Below are positions 15,999 to 24,655 of a DNA stretch of 45,005 bases, in pieces. This DNA is from Thermoanaerobaculia bacterium. GTDB lineage: Bacteria; Acidobacteriota; Thermoanaerobaculia; Gp7-AA8. Every line of letters begins with the position of its first letter. Position 1 is the stretch's first letter. The notes beneath the pieces were generated by a model. The model made no database searches. It had not been told where the DNA came from and saw only the letters and a list, made by a program, of their open reading frames with translations. The translations under genes and the position numbers were made by a program. Location of the stretch: NCBI GenBank assembly GCA_017883205.1, contig JADGNZ010000049.1:1-45005 (forward strand). The letters are read 5' to 3'.

Positions 15999-17138
15999 TC
16001 AGTCCAGCGCGATGATCCCGTCGCGCCAGAGTTTGTAGAAGATCAGCATCGCGTCCGGCTCCCGGATCGGCGAGATCTTGATCAGCGAGCCGAGGTCCCA
16101 CTGGCCGTTGATGCGGGAGAGCATGAAGCCTTCGTTCGGCGTGAAGTTCATCTGCGTGATCTCTTCCAGCGCCCGGGCCACGCGCGGCACTTTCGAGTCG
16201 TGCAGCCCCTGGCCGCGAAGGTCGGCCAGGATGGCCGACTCGGCGCCCTTGATTGCGTTGCGCACGCGCTGGTGGCTGGGATCGAGGTTCTCCGCCGCTT
16301 TGAGCAGGCGCTGCGCTTTCTCATACTCGCGATTCCGCAGCGATTGCTGCGCCCGGGCGATCAGGGAGAGGATCTCGTCGTCATCCGAGGAGTCTTCGAA
16401 CGGCGCAATCTCCTCGGGTGCCTTTGCCGCCACCACCGTCGGATCGTTGAGCTTCACGTAACCCTCGCGGGTGAAGTGATAGACGGTCGATGCGACATTG
16501 AACGATGACGAACGGCTCTCCAGCACCAGCTCGGCCAGCGAGCGGCGGCCGTCGATGGCATTGATCACCGTTCGCTGGGCATCGTCTTCGAGCTCCTCGG
16601 GGGGAATCTCTTTCACCATCGACGGCACGAGCGCCTCGTGGGCGATCAGCGTGTGAATGCGGTTCCATTCATCGACGCGGCGCGTTCCTTCCATGATCAG
16701 GCCGGTGACGTCGACGCGCAGCGGGATCATCTCCATCTGCGGCAGCTCATCGTCGAGAAACTGGAAGTCGCCTTCGTTCCAGAGAAAGATGTCGTAGATC
16801 TCTTCTTCGGCCTTGAGGCGCATGAGGCGCTGCAGATCCTCTTCGTTGATCACGTCGATCATGACGAGGATTTTTCCGAGGAGGATGCCGGACTGCTGCT
16901 GCACCTCCATCGCCTTCATGAGCTCTTCCTCGGTGATGTAACCATGGCTCATGAGGAACTGCCCGAGGTATTCGCGGGGATCGTTCGATGCGGAGGAGAT
17001 CACGCGCCCGTTGCCGAAGAAGATCTTCTTCTGGGTGCCTTTGTTCGAGACCATGAGCGTGCCGGTCTTCTGGCCGAGGCTCAGCCACTGGAGCAGATCG
17101 CCCGGAAGCATCGTTTTCAGGTTGCCGCTGACACTCAT
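15999..17138 (-). CDS. DUF4388 (PATAN-type) protein with helical-repeat C-terminus
   Basis: A 379-residue cytoplasmic protein. The N-terminus is a DUF4388 domain (about 1-105: LPGDLLQWLSLGQKTGTLMV, IFFGNGRVISSASNDPREYL, LGQFLMSHGYITEEELMKAM). A winged-helix-like middle part (EEEIYDIFLWNEGDFQFLDD; IDGRRSLAELVLESRSSSF) follows, then a TPR-like helical segment (about 258-315, IARAQQSLRNREYEKAQRLL). Such proteins occur with gliding, two-component and pilus systems, often as interaction modules for response regulators. A TATAAT lies 27 nt before the ATG. It is a single-gene unit, and its partner is unknown. Confidence 0.85.
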   Translation of the reverse strand: MSVSGNLKTMLPGDLLQWLSLGQKTGTLMVSNKGTQKKIFFGNGRVISSASNDPREYLGQFLMSHGYITEEELMKAMEVQQQSGILLGKILVMIDVINEEDLQRLMRLKAEEEIYDIFLWNEGDFQFLDDELPQMEMIPLRVDVTGLIMEGTRRVDEWNRIHTLIAHEALVPSMVKEIPPEELEDDAQRTVINAIDGRRSLAELVLESRSSSFNVASTVYHFTREGYVKLNDPTVVAAKAPEEIAPFEDSSDDDEILSLIARAQQSLRNREYEKAQRLLKAAENLDPSHQRVRNAIKGAESAILADLRGQGLHDSKVPRVARALEEITQMNFTPNEGFMLSRINGQWDLGSLIKISPIREPDAMLIFYKLWRDGIIALD

Positions 17139-17165
17139 GATCGGAAGGTGAGCAAAAGGGGATGG

Positions 17166-17171
17166 ATTATA
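17166..17171 (-). promoter_or_regulatory. -10 box of the DUF4388 gene
   Basis: Consensus TATAAT on the minus strand, 27 nt before the ATG. No good -35 hexamer is visible at the usual distance. Confidence 0.45.
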
Positions 17172-17220
17172 AGTCGTACGCGGAAGTGGCTTCCGGACAG
17201 AGATGGGGAGCGGAGATCAG

Positions 17221-17310
17221 AGAGCAGAGACCAGAGAGCAGAGACCAGAGAGCAGAGACCAGAGACGCCAGATCGCTGATCTCTCGTCTCCGATCTCTGA
17301 TCTCTGACTC
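17221..17310. repeat. Three tandem 14-bp repeats with inverted counterpart
   Basis: AGAGCAGAGACCAG occurs three times in tandem at 17221-17262, and a T/C-rich complement with ATCTCT motifs follows at about 17277-17310. The whole can fold as a long imperfect hairpin. It fills the divergent region between the DUF4388 and mutase genes. Confidence 0.8.
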
Positions 17311-17317
17311 ACGCCAC

Positions 17318-17323
17318 TATCAT
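17318..17323 (+). promoter_or_regulatory. -10-like box of the mutase gene, probably leaderless
   Basis: TATCAT ends 6 nt before the ATG. The spacer TCACCC has no ribosome binding site. Confidence 0.4.
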
Positions 17324-17329
17324 TCACCC

Positions 17330-18889
17330 ATGACCGATTCGAAACTCTTCTTCGATGCAGACGATCTCACCGCGCGCGGTTTTGATCCCGCCCACGACCT
17401 TGGCGCACCCGGAGCGTTCCCGTACACGCGTGGCCCGCAGGCCTCGATGTATCGCGGCAAGCTCTGGACGATGCGCCAGTACGCGGGCTTCTCCACGGCG
17501 GCGGAATCAAACAAACGCTATCGCTATCTGCTCGAACGGGGGACGACCGGCCTTTCCGTCGCCTTCGATCTTCCGACGCAGATCGGGATGGACTCCGACG
17601 ATCCGCGGGCGCGTGGCGAAGTGGGAAACGTCGGCGTGGCCATCGACTCCATCGACGACATGGAGATGTTGTTCGACGCCATCCCGCTCGACCGCGTCTC
17701 GATCTCGATGACGATCAATGCGCCGGCGTCGATTCTGCTGGCCCTGCTTCTCGTCGTTGCCGAGCGCCGCGGCATCGCGTGGAAAGCGCTCTCCGGCACG
17801 ATTCAGAACGACATCCTGAAGGAGTATGCGGCGCGCGGGACGTACATCTTCCCGCCGGCACCGTCGCTCCGGCTCGTCACCGACGTCTTCGAGTTCTGTG
17901 GAAAGGAAGTGCCGCGCTGGAACACGATCTCGGTCTCCGGCTATCACATCCGCGAGGCAGGTTCGACGGCCGTGCAGGAAGTGGCGTTCACGCTTGCGAA
18001 TGGACTGCAGTACGTGCAGGCGGCCGTTGATCGCGGGCTCGACATCGATTCGTTCGCGCCGCGCATTTCGTTCTTCTTCAACGCGCACAACGATTTTCTG
18101 GAAGAGGTGGCCAAGTTCCGTGCGGCGCGGAAACTGTGGGCGCAACTGATGCGCGAGCGTTATGCGCCGAAGGATCCGAAGTCGCTTGCTTTACGTTTTC
18201 ACGCTCAGACCGCGGGATCGACGTTGACCGCGCAGCAGCCTGAGAACAACGTGGTGCGCGTGGCCTACCAGGCCATGGCCGCAGTCCTCGGCGGCTGCCA
18301 GTCGTTGCACACGAACTCGCGCGATGAAGCGCTGGCGCTGCCGACCGAGGAGTCGGCGAAGATCGCGCTGCGCACCCAGCAGGTGCTGGCCTTCGAGAGC
18401 GGCGTGACCCAGTTCGCCGATCCTCTCGCTGGATCGTATGAGATCGAGTCGCGCACGCTCGACATCGAGCGCGGCGCGCGGGCCTTGATCGAGCGCATCG
18501 ACGCGATGGGTGGCGCGCGCGCAGCGATCGAGTCGGGCTTCGTGCAGCACGAGATCGGCGAGTCGGCTTATCTCGCGCAACGCGCTCTCGAAGAAAAGAA
18601 GGCCATCGTTGTCGGCGTCAACGAGTTCGTCGATGACGGATCAGCGACGCTGCCGATCATGTCCATTGATGAATCGGTCGAGCGCGATCAGGTGGCGCGG
18701 CTCGAAGCGTTTCGTTCTTCTCGAAAGGGAGACGTTCGCGCCGCGCTGTCAGTGCTCGATGCCGCTGCCCGGAATGACACGAACCTCATGCCCGCGATCG
18801 TCGAGTGTGTGCGGCAGGACTGCACTGTTGGCGAGATCGTGAATACCCTGAAGGAAACCTTCGGCGAGCACAAGGATCAGGGGTTCTGA
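17330..18889 (+). CDS. Methylmalonyl-CoA mutase large (catalytic) subunit, B12 domain absent
   Basis: A 519-residue TIM-barrel subunit of an adenosylcobalamin-dependent acyl-CoA mutase. Family signatures: [67 protein letters not shown] and [18 protein letters not shown]. The protein ends at about the point where the cobalamin-binding domain would begin, so it belongs to the split type that needs a separate B12-binding subunit, not found here. Substrate may be methylmalonyl-CoA or a related branched acyl-CoA such as isobutyryl- or ethylmalonyl-type; I cannot decide. The start is at MTDSKLFF, where homology begins; the frame extends upstream through repeats. Confidence 0.9.
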   Translation: MTDSKLFFDADDLTARGFDPAHDLGAPGAFPYTRGPQASMYRGKLWTMRQYAGFSTAAESNKRYRYLLERGTTGLSVAFDLPTQIGMDSDDPRARGEVGNVGVAIDSIDDMEMLFDAIPLDRVSISMTINAPASILLALLLVVAERRGIAWKALSGTIQNDILKEYAARGTYIFPPAPSLRLVTDVFEFCGKEVPRWNTISVSGYHIREAGSTAVQEVAFTLANGLQYVQAAVDRGLDIDSFAPRISFFFNAHNDFLEEVAKFRAARKLWAQLMRERYAPKDPKSLALRFHAQTAGSTLTAQQPENNVVRVAYQAMAAVLGGCQSLHTNSRDEALALPTEESAKIALRTQQVLAFESGVTQFADPLAGSYEIESRTLDIERGARALIERIDAMGGARAAIESGFVQHEIGESAYLAQRALEEKKAIVVGVNEFVDDGSATLPIMSIDESVERDQVARLEAFRSSRKGDVRAALSVLDAAARNDTNLMPAIVECVRQDCTVGEIVNTLKETFGEHKDQGF

Positions 18890-18900
18890 CGTAACTGCTT

Positions 18901-18967
18901 TTCACCACCGAGACACAGAGGACACAGAGAAAACCTCTGTGCCCTCTGTGTCTCTGTGGTGAAAAGC
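18901..18967. repeat. CACAGAG-type hairpin repeat, copy 2
   Basis: 31-nt arms (TTTTCACCACCGAGACACAG... and its complement ending GGTGAAAA) with two mismatches and a 5-nt loop. It sits between the convergent mutase and ybeY genes, 11 bp after the mutase stop. With A-run and T-run ends it could act as a bidirectional terminator. Confidence 0.85.
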
Positions 18968-19004
18968 TTTTGAAGTGACTGTTTGCGAGACAAACCGCGC
19001 GCAG

Positions 19005-19457
19005 TCACTCCAACCCCACCGCCGCCCGCATTTCCACTTCCAGCGCGTTCATCTCTCCGCTGTCCGTCTCGTGGTCATACCCGAGCCCGTGCAGGATTCC
19101 ATGGAGGATCAGATATCGAACCTCGGTGGCCTGCGAGTGTCGCTGTTCGGCTGCCTGGCGGCGGGCTTGGTCGATGGAGATGACGATGTCGCCGAGGGGG
19201 CGGCCGGCGGCTTGGGGGTCGGCGTCGGATTCGTCGGCGGGGAAGGTGAGGACGTCCGTGGTTCTGTTCTTCTTGCGGAACTTGCGGTTGAGATTGCGCA
19301 TGGCATCGTCATCGATGATGGCGATGGTGACGTCGCTGATCTCGGAGGCGATGCGGCCGAGGTGGTCGAGGGCGATGAGAGCTCGGCGCGCGAACTCGGC
19401 GATCTCACGGCGGCTGAAACGCGCCACCGCAGCGCCGGTGACTTCGACGTTCGTCAA
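19005..19457 (-). CDS. ybeY: Endoribonuclease YbeY (rRNA maturation)
   Basis: A 150-residue single-strand endoribonuclease for 16S rRNA 3' maturation and ribosome quality control. The zinc motif HGxLHxxGYDH is intact (LHGILHGLGYDHETDSGEM), preceded by the usual RNRTTDVLTFP and GDIVISIDQA. The start is a TTG whose bases overlap the phoH stop (TTGA), a tight coupling. The phoH-ybeY pairing is widespread. This is the last gene of the minus-strand cluster, facing the mutase gene across a hairpin repeat. Confidence 0.95.
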   Translation of the reverse strand: MTNVEVTGAAVARFSRREIAEFARRALIALDHLGRIASEISDVTIAIIDDDAMRNLNRKFRKKNRTTDVLTFPADESDADPQAAGRPLGDIVISIDQARRQAAEQRHSQATEVRYLILHGILHGLGYDHETDSGEMNALEVEMRAAVGLE

Positions 19458-20416
19458 ACTTTCTCCTGCTTTTCGCGCTCTTTGTCGACGCGGTCGTAGG
19501 CCATGACGATCTTCTGAACCACGGGATGGCGGACCACATCGCGGTCGGAGAAGTCGAAGAAGCGGATGCGGTCGATGCCTTCGAGGATCTGGCGAACGAC
19601 GCGCAGGCCGGACTTGGCGCCGGTGGGCAGATCGACCTGCGTGACGTCGCCGGTGACGACGGCCTTCGCGCCGAAGCCGAGCCGCGTGAGGAACATCTTC
19701 ATCTGCTCGGGCGTAGTGTTCTGAGCCTCGTCGAGAATGATGAAGGCGTCGTTGAGCGTGCGGCCGCGCATGAAGGCCAGCGGCGCGATCTCGATCACGC
19801 TTCGCTCGATGAGTTTCTCGACTTTCTCGAAGCCGACGATGTCGAAGAGCGAGTCGTAGAGAGGGCGAAGATACGGATTCACTTTCTCGGCGATGTCGCC
19901 GGGAAGGAAGCCGAGGCGCTCGCCGGCTTCGACGGCGGGGCGGCAGAGGACGATGCGCTTGACACTCTTGTCGGCGAGCGCGCCGGCAGCTGCCGCGACG
20001 GCGAGAAAGGTCTTGCCGGTGCCTGCGGGACCGATGCCGAACGTGATGTCGTTGTCCTGGATCGACTGCAGGTACATCTTCTGGGCGACGTTGCGCGGCG
20101 TGACGACGCGGCGGACTGATGCCTGCACGGCGTCGTCCGTGAAGAAGTCGACGAGGCTGGCGTCGGGGCGGTCGCGGAGCACGCGCATGCTGGTGTGGAT
20201 GTCGGAGCGCTTGAGCGGGTAGCCCTGCTCGATGAGCTCCTGCATCTGCGCCAGCAGCTTCTCCACCGGTGCGACGTTGTCCGGCGCGCCGGTGACGAAG
20301 ATCTCGCCGCCGCGCGAAGAGATCTTCACGCTGAACTCGTCTTCGAGCATGCGCAGGTTTTCGTCGTGATTCCCAAAGAGGGTGTGGGTGCCTTCGTCGT
20401 CGAGTATCAGTTCCAT
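19454..20416 (-). CDS. phoH: PhoH-family ATPase
   Basis: A 320-residue PhoH-like protein. An N-terminal KH-like part (about 5-65, DEFSVKISSRGGEIFVTG) precedes the ATPase core with Walker A GPAGTGKT (129-136), RPAVEAGERLGFLPGD and Walker B with DEAQN (FIILDEAQNTTPEQMKM), plus TGDVTQVDLP. PhoH proteins are linked to RNA metabolism and usually precede ybeY, as here. An AAAGG sits 5 nt before the ATG. A hairpin repeat separates it from the upstream rhodanese gene. Confidence 0.95.
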   Translation of the reverse strand: MELILDDEGTHTLFGNHDENLRMLEDEFSVKISSRGGEIFVTGAPDNVAPVEKLLAQMQELIEQGYPLKRSDIHTSMRVLRDRPDASLVDFFTDDAVQASVRRVVTPRNVAQKMYLQSIQDNDITFGIGPAGTGKTFLAVAAAAGALADKSVKRIVLCRPAVEAGERLGFLPGDIAEKVNPYLRPLYDSLFDIVGFEKVEKLIERSVIEIAPLAFMRGRTLNDAFIILDEAQNTTPEQMKMFLTRLGFGAKAVVTGDVTQVDLPTGAKSGLRVVRQILEGIDRIRFFDFSDRDVVRHPVVQKIVMAYDRVDKEREKQEKV

Positions 20417-20430
20417 TTGGCCTTTCGTTT

Positions 20431-20504
20431 TTATCCGCAGATGACGCAGATGTACGCAGATCTTCTCATCGCCAATCTGCGTTCATCTGCGTCATCTGCG
20501 GATC
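20431..20504. repeat. ATCTGCG-type hairpin repeat
   Basis: Arms TTATCCGCAGATGACGCAGA... and the matching ...TGCGTCATCTGCGGATCAA pair over about 30 bp around a 13-nt loop. It touches the rhodanese stop codon and ends before the phoH start, so it may uncouple those genes. Confidence 0.85.
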
Positions 20505-20829
20505 AATATCGGTTCATCTCCGGCTCGACCTCGATAGCCCAACGATCGATTCCACCAGCCAGCGACAACGCGTCATAGCCATTCCGTGCCATCCACTGTG
20601 CGGCCATCCAGGAGCGCATGCCGTGATGGCAATAGAGCGCGACCTGCCGGCCGGCGGGGATCTCCTCGAGTCGCTGAGGCAGAGTATTCATCGGAATCAA
20701 GGTCGATCCTTCGATCGAGCAGACAGCGGCTTCCCCTTCTTCGCGGACGTCGATCAGGAGCGGCGGCGCGGAGCCGGCGAGAAGCGCTTTCAAGTCGGTG
20801 GGTGTGATTTCAGCGATCGGCATGGTCAT
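20503..20829 (-). CDS. Rhodanese-like single-domain protein
   Basis: A 108-residue rhodanese domain. The active-site loop is CHHGMRS in VALYCHHGMRSWMAAQ, with the catalytic Cys and the CxxGxR form intact; LLIDVREEGEA and LAGGIDRWA are the usual flanking motifs. It is probably a cytoplasmic sulfurtransferase or GlpE/PspE-like persulfide carrier. It follows rsmD by 3 bp with AGG just before the ATG, so it is co-transcribed with it. The sulfur acceptor is unknown. Confidence 0.9.
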   Translation of the reverse strand: MTMPIAEITPTDLKALLAGSAPPLLIDVREEGEAAVCSIEGSTLIPMNTLPQRLEEIPAGRQVALYCHHGMRSWMAAQWMARNGYDALSLAGGIDRWAIEVEPEMNRY

Positions 20830-20832
20830 CCT

Positions 20833-21366
20833 TTAGGCGGTCTCGAATAGTGTGATCCAGATCTCGCCGTACTCGGCGCGGCGAGCCGCTTTCAGTCGTT
20901 TGCACTCGATGGTGAATGGATCGCTGCGCCGCTGGTGCTCGATGGCGACGAGCGCTCCGTCAGCGAGCGGCGCCAGCCGGTCGATCGTGTCGAGCAGCTC
21001 ATCGTAGCGGCCGAACGAGTATGGCGGATCGGCGTATACCACGTCGAACAGAGCGCCGTCCGCAACCTTCGCTGCGAGCCGCGGGATTCCAGCAAATACA
21101 TCGGCGGCGATCCCGGTCACGGGAACATGCCACTCGCCGGCCAGCCGGACGATCGTCTCGACGGCCTTGCGATCCTGCTCGATGGCAACCGCGGACGCAG
21201 CGCCGCGCGAGATCGCTTCGAACGAAAAGACGCCGCTGCCTGCGAAGAGATCGAGGAATCGCGCCCCCTCGATCCGCGCGCCGGCGATGTTGAAGAAGGC
21301 CATGCGGGCGCGCTCGGAGGTCGGCCGCGTCTCGCGCGGAGGAATGGGGACGCGGCGGCCGCGCAA
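20833..21366 (-). CDS. rsmD: 16S rRNA (guanine(966)-N2)-methyltransferase
   Basis: A 177-residue SAM-dependent methyltransferase. Motif I is LDLFAGSGVFSFEAISRGA and the catalytic motif is DVVYADPPYSFGRYDE. The N-terminal TRPTSERARMAFFNI is diagnostic for RsmD. I give the conservative TTG start. However, codons just upstream in frame read LNTLRVTSGT, which together with LRGRR matches the family N-terminus (RVxxGxxRGR). A CTG at 21396-21394 overlapping the previous gene's TGA may therefore be the true start, giving 187 residues. It methylates G966 of 16S rRNA in 30S assembly intermediates. Confidence 0.92.
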   Translation of the reverse strand: MRGRRVPIPPRETRPTSERARMAFFNIAGARIEGARFLDLFAGSGVFSFEAISRGAASAVAIEQDRKAVETIVRLAGEWHVPVTGIAADVFAGIPRLAAKVADGALFDVVYADPPYSFGRYDELLDTIDRLAPLADGALVAIEHQRRSDPFTIECKRLKAARRAEYGEIWITLFETA

Positions 21367-21392
21367 CGTGCCGGAAGTGACGCGGAGCGTGT

Positions 21393-22247
21393 TCAGCGGC
21401 TTGCCGCTCCCGGCGTTCCGATGAAGTAGTTGTAGAGGTCTTTCACATCGACGTAGATGATCGTCGGCTGACTCGTGCAGTGCAGCTCGACGATCTTGTC
21501 ATTCACGACGCGCGTCACCTTGTAGACCTTGCGGTCGTCGCCGACGAGCTGATCGCCCACCTTCGGCATGTAGCCGGCGACGCTATTCGTCACGGTTCGG
21601 TCCTGATAGATCGCGCGCAGCAGATCCTGCATCGGCACGATCTGATCGGCGAGCCCCTTCGGCAGGGTGCCAATCGGATCGAATTGTTTCTCCACGAACG
21701 ACTGCTGGGCGTCGTACGCGCGCAGGAGAGCGCGCTGCGTGTCCCGCGGTTTCGTCAGATCGCCATCGCGCACAGAGGCAAGAGCCTGTGGCGAAATGAC
21801 GTGTAGATAGTTCTGCAGGGCGTCGGGAGGAAGCACCACCTTCTTGCGGATCGTCCCTCCGGTGCCGCGGACCTCCACGACGACGAGACCCCCTTCGAAA
21901 ATCGATAGGCGCTGGTAGACGGCTGCCACGTTGATGTTGAAGTCGACCAGCGGCCTGGGAAGCCTGCCGTCGATCCGCTGCGTGCCGAGCGCCTGCCGGC
22001 AGCCGGCGAGCTCCGGGACGTCGAGTTTCGCCTGCTTTCTCCGCTCGCGCGCGGGAAGCGGGATGGCGATGGCGCCGCCGAGGGGCACGGCATCGACCAT
22101 GGTGATGTCGTGCATCGCATCCTGAGGCCGGTCCGGTTGGAGGTCACGGGTTTCCGGCAGCGTTTGCGGTGGCTGCGATTGCGCGGCGGCTGGCAGGGTC
22201 GCGACGAGCGCGATCATGAGCGCGAAGCAGAGGATGGAGCGCCGCAT
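21393..22247 (-). CDS. Secreted protein of unknown function
   Basis: A 284-residue protein with a clear Sec signal peptide (RRSILCFALMIALVATLPAAAQ). After a Pro-rich stretch there is a basic patch (PARERRKQAKLDVP) and a domain with beta-rich segments (VDFNINVAAVYQRLSIFEGG, RKKVVLPPDALQNYLHVI) and a C-terminal YKVTRVVNDKIVELHCTSQP. I recognise no family. It lies between the cca-like gene and rsmD and overlaps the possible CTG start of rsmD, so it is probably in the same transcript. It is likely periplasmic. Confidence 0.75.
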   Translation of the reverse strand: MRRSILCFALMIALVATLPAAAQSQPPQTLPETRDLQPDRPQDAMHDITMVDAVPLGGAIAIPLPARERRKQAKLDVPELAGCRQALGTQRIDGRLPRPLVDFNINVAAVYQRLSIFEGGLVVVEVRGTGGTIRKKVVLPPDALQNYLHVISPQALASVRDGDLTKPRDTQRALLRAYDAQQSFVEKQFDPIGTLPKGLADQIVPMQDLLRAIYQDRTVTNSVAGYMPKVGDQLVGDDRKVYKVTRVVNDKIVELHCTSQPTIIYVDVKDLYNYFIGTPGAASR

Positions 22248-22282
22248 ACGGTTGTGAGTCGCCAGAAGCCGGTCGTCAGCGG

Positions 22283-23551
22283 TCAGACGGGTTCCTGGCC
22301 GCTGCCCTCCGGCCGCTGCACACTGACGTTAAGGTACTTGATCGCCATCGCCCGCGCAAACGTGCGCGCGTCCGTCTGCTCGATCTCGCCGGTAAATACG
22401 GCCTCGCGCGTCCGCTCCAGAGCGCGCGCCACGTGCGGACCGAGGGGCACTTCGAGGTCATTGCCGCGCAGCGGAAGTTTGAATGAGCGGAACTCCAGGA
22501 AGCGCGCCACGTGGGGCTGCTCGTCGGGAGCGGAGGCGGCGACGATGCTGAGCATTTCGGGCGAGGCGTGCTTGAACAGCCGGAACCGCTGATGATCCGA
22601 CGTCGCCTCGCCCAGCGCATCCGTGAATCGCGGCAACTCGTTCGCGATCTGGATCAGATTGCGCGCCCGTTTCTGCGAAAAGCCCGAGCCCTCGAGGTCC
22701 ACCGGCGACGCGTTTCCGTAGAGGATCGCTCCCGTGTACATCACCTCGCGGTCCAGATCCGTCTGCGTGACCGCGGCCTCGATCGCCGCGCGGGCGCGCT
22801 GCAGGCGAGAAGGCAACGTCGGATCGGCGGGCCGCCGGCCGAAAAGCACGTCGAGCGCTCCGGCATCGTTCAATGCCGCAACGGTTGACGGCGCATCGGC
22901 CTCGTCGAACGCCAGAAAGAGCTCGCGCCACACTCGCTCCTTCGCAATCGTAGACATGGCGCCGTTCTCGAGCGCCGCCCGAAGCAGGAACGCCGAGTGT
23001 TCTTCGAGCGTGAAGCCGAGCCGGGTGCAGAGACGGATGGCGCGATAGATCCGCGTCGGATCGTCGGCGAAACTCTCGTCGTGCAGCACTCGAATGATGC
23101 GGGCTTCGAGGTCGTGCGCGCCGCCGGTCGGATCGAGCATCTCGCCGCTCATGACGTCGATGGCCAGGGCGTTGATGGAGAAGTCGCGCCGGATGAGATC
23201 GTCCTTCAGCTTGCCGGCGCTGACCGTCGGCAACGCACCGGGCGAGCGGTAACGCTCCTTGCGGGCGGTAGCGATGTCGATCTCCGGAAGCCCTTCGGCG
23301 GTGACTTTGTAGGTCAGGAACTGAGGAAAGGAGCGCAGCCGGCCGCCCACTCGTTTGGCCAGGGCGCGCGCCAGCGTCGATCCGCCTTCCTCGAGTGTGA
23401 GGTCGACGTCGACGACGTTCTCCCTGCCGAGGATCAGATCGCGGACCGGGCCCCCGACGAGGAACGGGCGGAGCTCCTTTTCGGCGGCCACTTCCCTTAC
23501 CAGATTGAGAGCGCGGCTTTGGAGGGGCGCCAGGTTTTCGAGACGGGTCAT
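22283..23551 (-). CDS. CCA-adding enzyme / poly(A) polymerase-family nucleotidyltransferase
   Basis: A 422-residue class II tRNA nucleotidyltransferase-type protein. The catalytic head has FLVGGPVRDLILGR and the DxD pair in VVDVDLTLEEGG. The neck shows LIRRDFSINALAIDVMSGEM, DPTGGAHDLEARIIRVLHD and DDPTRIYRAIRLCTRLGF, the standard series. The C-terminal helical body is divergent and there is no HD domain. It could be a full CCA-adding, A-adding or CC-adding enzyme, or poly(A) polymerase; sequence alone does not decide. It overlaps the upstream glycosyltransferase by 4 bp. Confidence 0.9.
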   Translation of the reverse strand: MTRLENLAPLQSRALNLVREVAAEKELRPFLVGGPVRDLILGRENVVDVDLTLEEGGSTLARALAKRVGGRLRSFPQFLTYKVTAEGLPEIDIATARKERYRSPGALPTVSAGKLKDDLIRRDFSINALAIDVMSGEMLDPTGGAHDLEARIIRVLHDESFADDPTRIYRAIRLCTRLGFTLEEHSAFLLRAALENGAMSTIAKERVWRELFLAFDEADAPSTVAALNDAGALDVLFGRRPADPTLPSRLQRARAAIEAAVTQTDLDREVMYTGAILYGNASPVDLEGSGFSQKRARNLIQIANELPRFTDALGEATSDHQRFRLFKHASPEMLSIVAASAPDEQPHVARFLEFRSFKLPLRGNDLEVPLGPHVARALERTREAVFTGEIEQTDARTFARAMAIKYLNVSVQRPEGSGQEPV

Positions 23552-24432
23552 TGGAGGATGGATTCGTAGAGTTGGACGAGCGCCCGGACGCGATGCCGGG
23601 CGCGAAACTTCGAGACCGTTTGTTGTGATGCCGTAACTATATCCCGTGCAAGCTCGGACTTGAAAAGGGCGGCAAGTATTGCATGAGTCAACTCGTTCGG
23701 ATCGTGCGTTGGGACAAGGATGCCTGTGCGCCCCTTCTCCAGCCGTTGTGTGTTGATTGCTGTTCGCGAGGCCACCACCGCCTTTCCCGCCGCCATCGCC
23801 TCGGCGACAAAGCCGTCGGCGTCCTCTTCCTCTACGGCGGGATCGACCCAGATGTCCACGCTGCGTAGATCTTCGAGCGACGGCTGCTCGTCGAAAAGAA
23901 GCCAGTCGACGTCGTCACGGAACCGGTGGATGCGCGTAGCGGTCTGTTCGACGATGTTGCGGATCGAGGGGCGGGAGAAGGTGCCGATGGTTGCCCGGAT
24001 GCCGGGTTCGTGGGTTGCCGGGTAGAAGTATTGGTCGTCGACTGCCTCGGGTATGAAGGTTTCGGGTAGTGCGGTCTTGCGCTTTCGCCGTCTCGCGGTC
24101 TCGTCGTCTGGCATGGCCGAGGTCTGTTGGTTTGGCGCGGCGTCACGAGGCCGTGGGGGCTCCTTGAGAGGGGTGATGACGCGCGCCGGCTGCCGAACCT
24201 TGCGCCAGGAGAAGCGCGCTGCCTTCGGTCGCGCGTTGCTGACGAAGGGGAGGTTAATGTCTCGCAGCGTGGCAGGATCGAGGACCCGCGGACCGTAGAT
24301 GTGAACGATATCCGCATCCCCGACGGCGCCAACGCGCACATCGTGCTCCGCCCCCAGCGAGGCCGCGTCGATTGCCTGCGATTTGCGCTCGTAGGCCGAG
24401 GCGCCGGGGAGGAGGAGTTGGGCGATGATCAC
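23548..24432 (-). CDS. Glycosyltransferase (GT4-like)
   Basis: A 294-residue short GT-B-type protein. The C-terminal half has the donor-binding EEEDADGFVAEAMAAGKAVV block with the ExxxxxxxE spacing, followed by SRTAINTQRLEKGRTGILVP and DPNELTHAILAALF, typical of group 1 glycosyltransferases. The N-terminal half is reduced (DADIVHIYGPRVLDPATLRD) and the middle has a charged low-complexity linker (DDETARRRKRKTALPE). The start is GTG with a TACGAT box 6 nt upstream and no ribosome binding site. Sugar and acceptor unknown. It is the first gene of the seven-gene minus cluster. Confidence 0.8.
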   Translation of the reverse strand: MIIAQLLLPGASAYERKSQAIDAASLGAEHDVRVGAVGDADIVHIYGPRVLDPATLRDINLPFVSNARPKAARFSWRKVRQPARVITPLKEPPRPRDAAPNQQTSAMPDDETARRRKRKTALPETFIPEAVDDQYFYPATHEPGIRATIGTFSRPSIRNIVEQTATRIHRFRDDVDWLLFDEQPSLEDLRSVDIWVDPAVEEEDADGFVAEAMAAGKAVVASRTAINTQRLEKGRTGILVPTHDPNELTHAILAALFKSELARDIVTASQQTVSKFRARHRVRALVQLYESILQ

Positions 24433-24438
24433 GTGGTC

Positions 24439-24444
24439 ATCGTA
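24439..24444 (-). promoter_or_regulatory. -10-like box of the glycosyltransferase cluster, probably leaderless
   Basis: TACGAT on the minus strand ends 6 nt before the GTG start; the spacer is GACCAC. Confidence 0.35.
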
Positions 24445-24494
24445 AACGCACTATTGCGAGCCAGGCACCGCGTTTCAACCTTGAAAAACCGGTC

Positions 24495-24550
24495 ACCACA
24501 GAGGCACAGAGGTCACAGAGCCCCCTCCGTGTTCTCTGTGTCTCTGTGGT
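24495..24550. repeat. CACAGAG-type hairpin repeat, copy 3
   Basis: Arms ACCACAGAGGCACAGAGGTC... and ...CTCTGTGTCTCTGTGGT with few mismatches and a 4-nt loop. It lies in the divergent region between the glycosyltransferase and YfhO-like genes. Confidence 0.85.
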
Positions 24551-24655
24551 TGCCGTTGTTTTGGCGAGCGACGCGTTCGCGGATCGATTGCTTCGGCAAG
24601 CTCATCCTTGTTGAAGGTGAGGCCCGGCACCGGCAACGTTGAGACGATCTCGATA

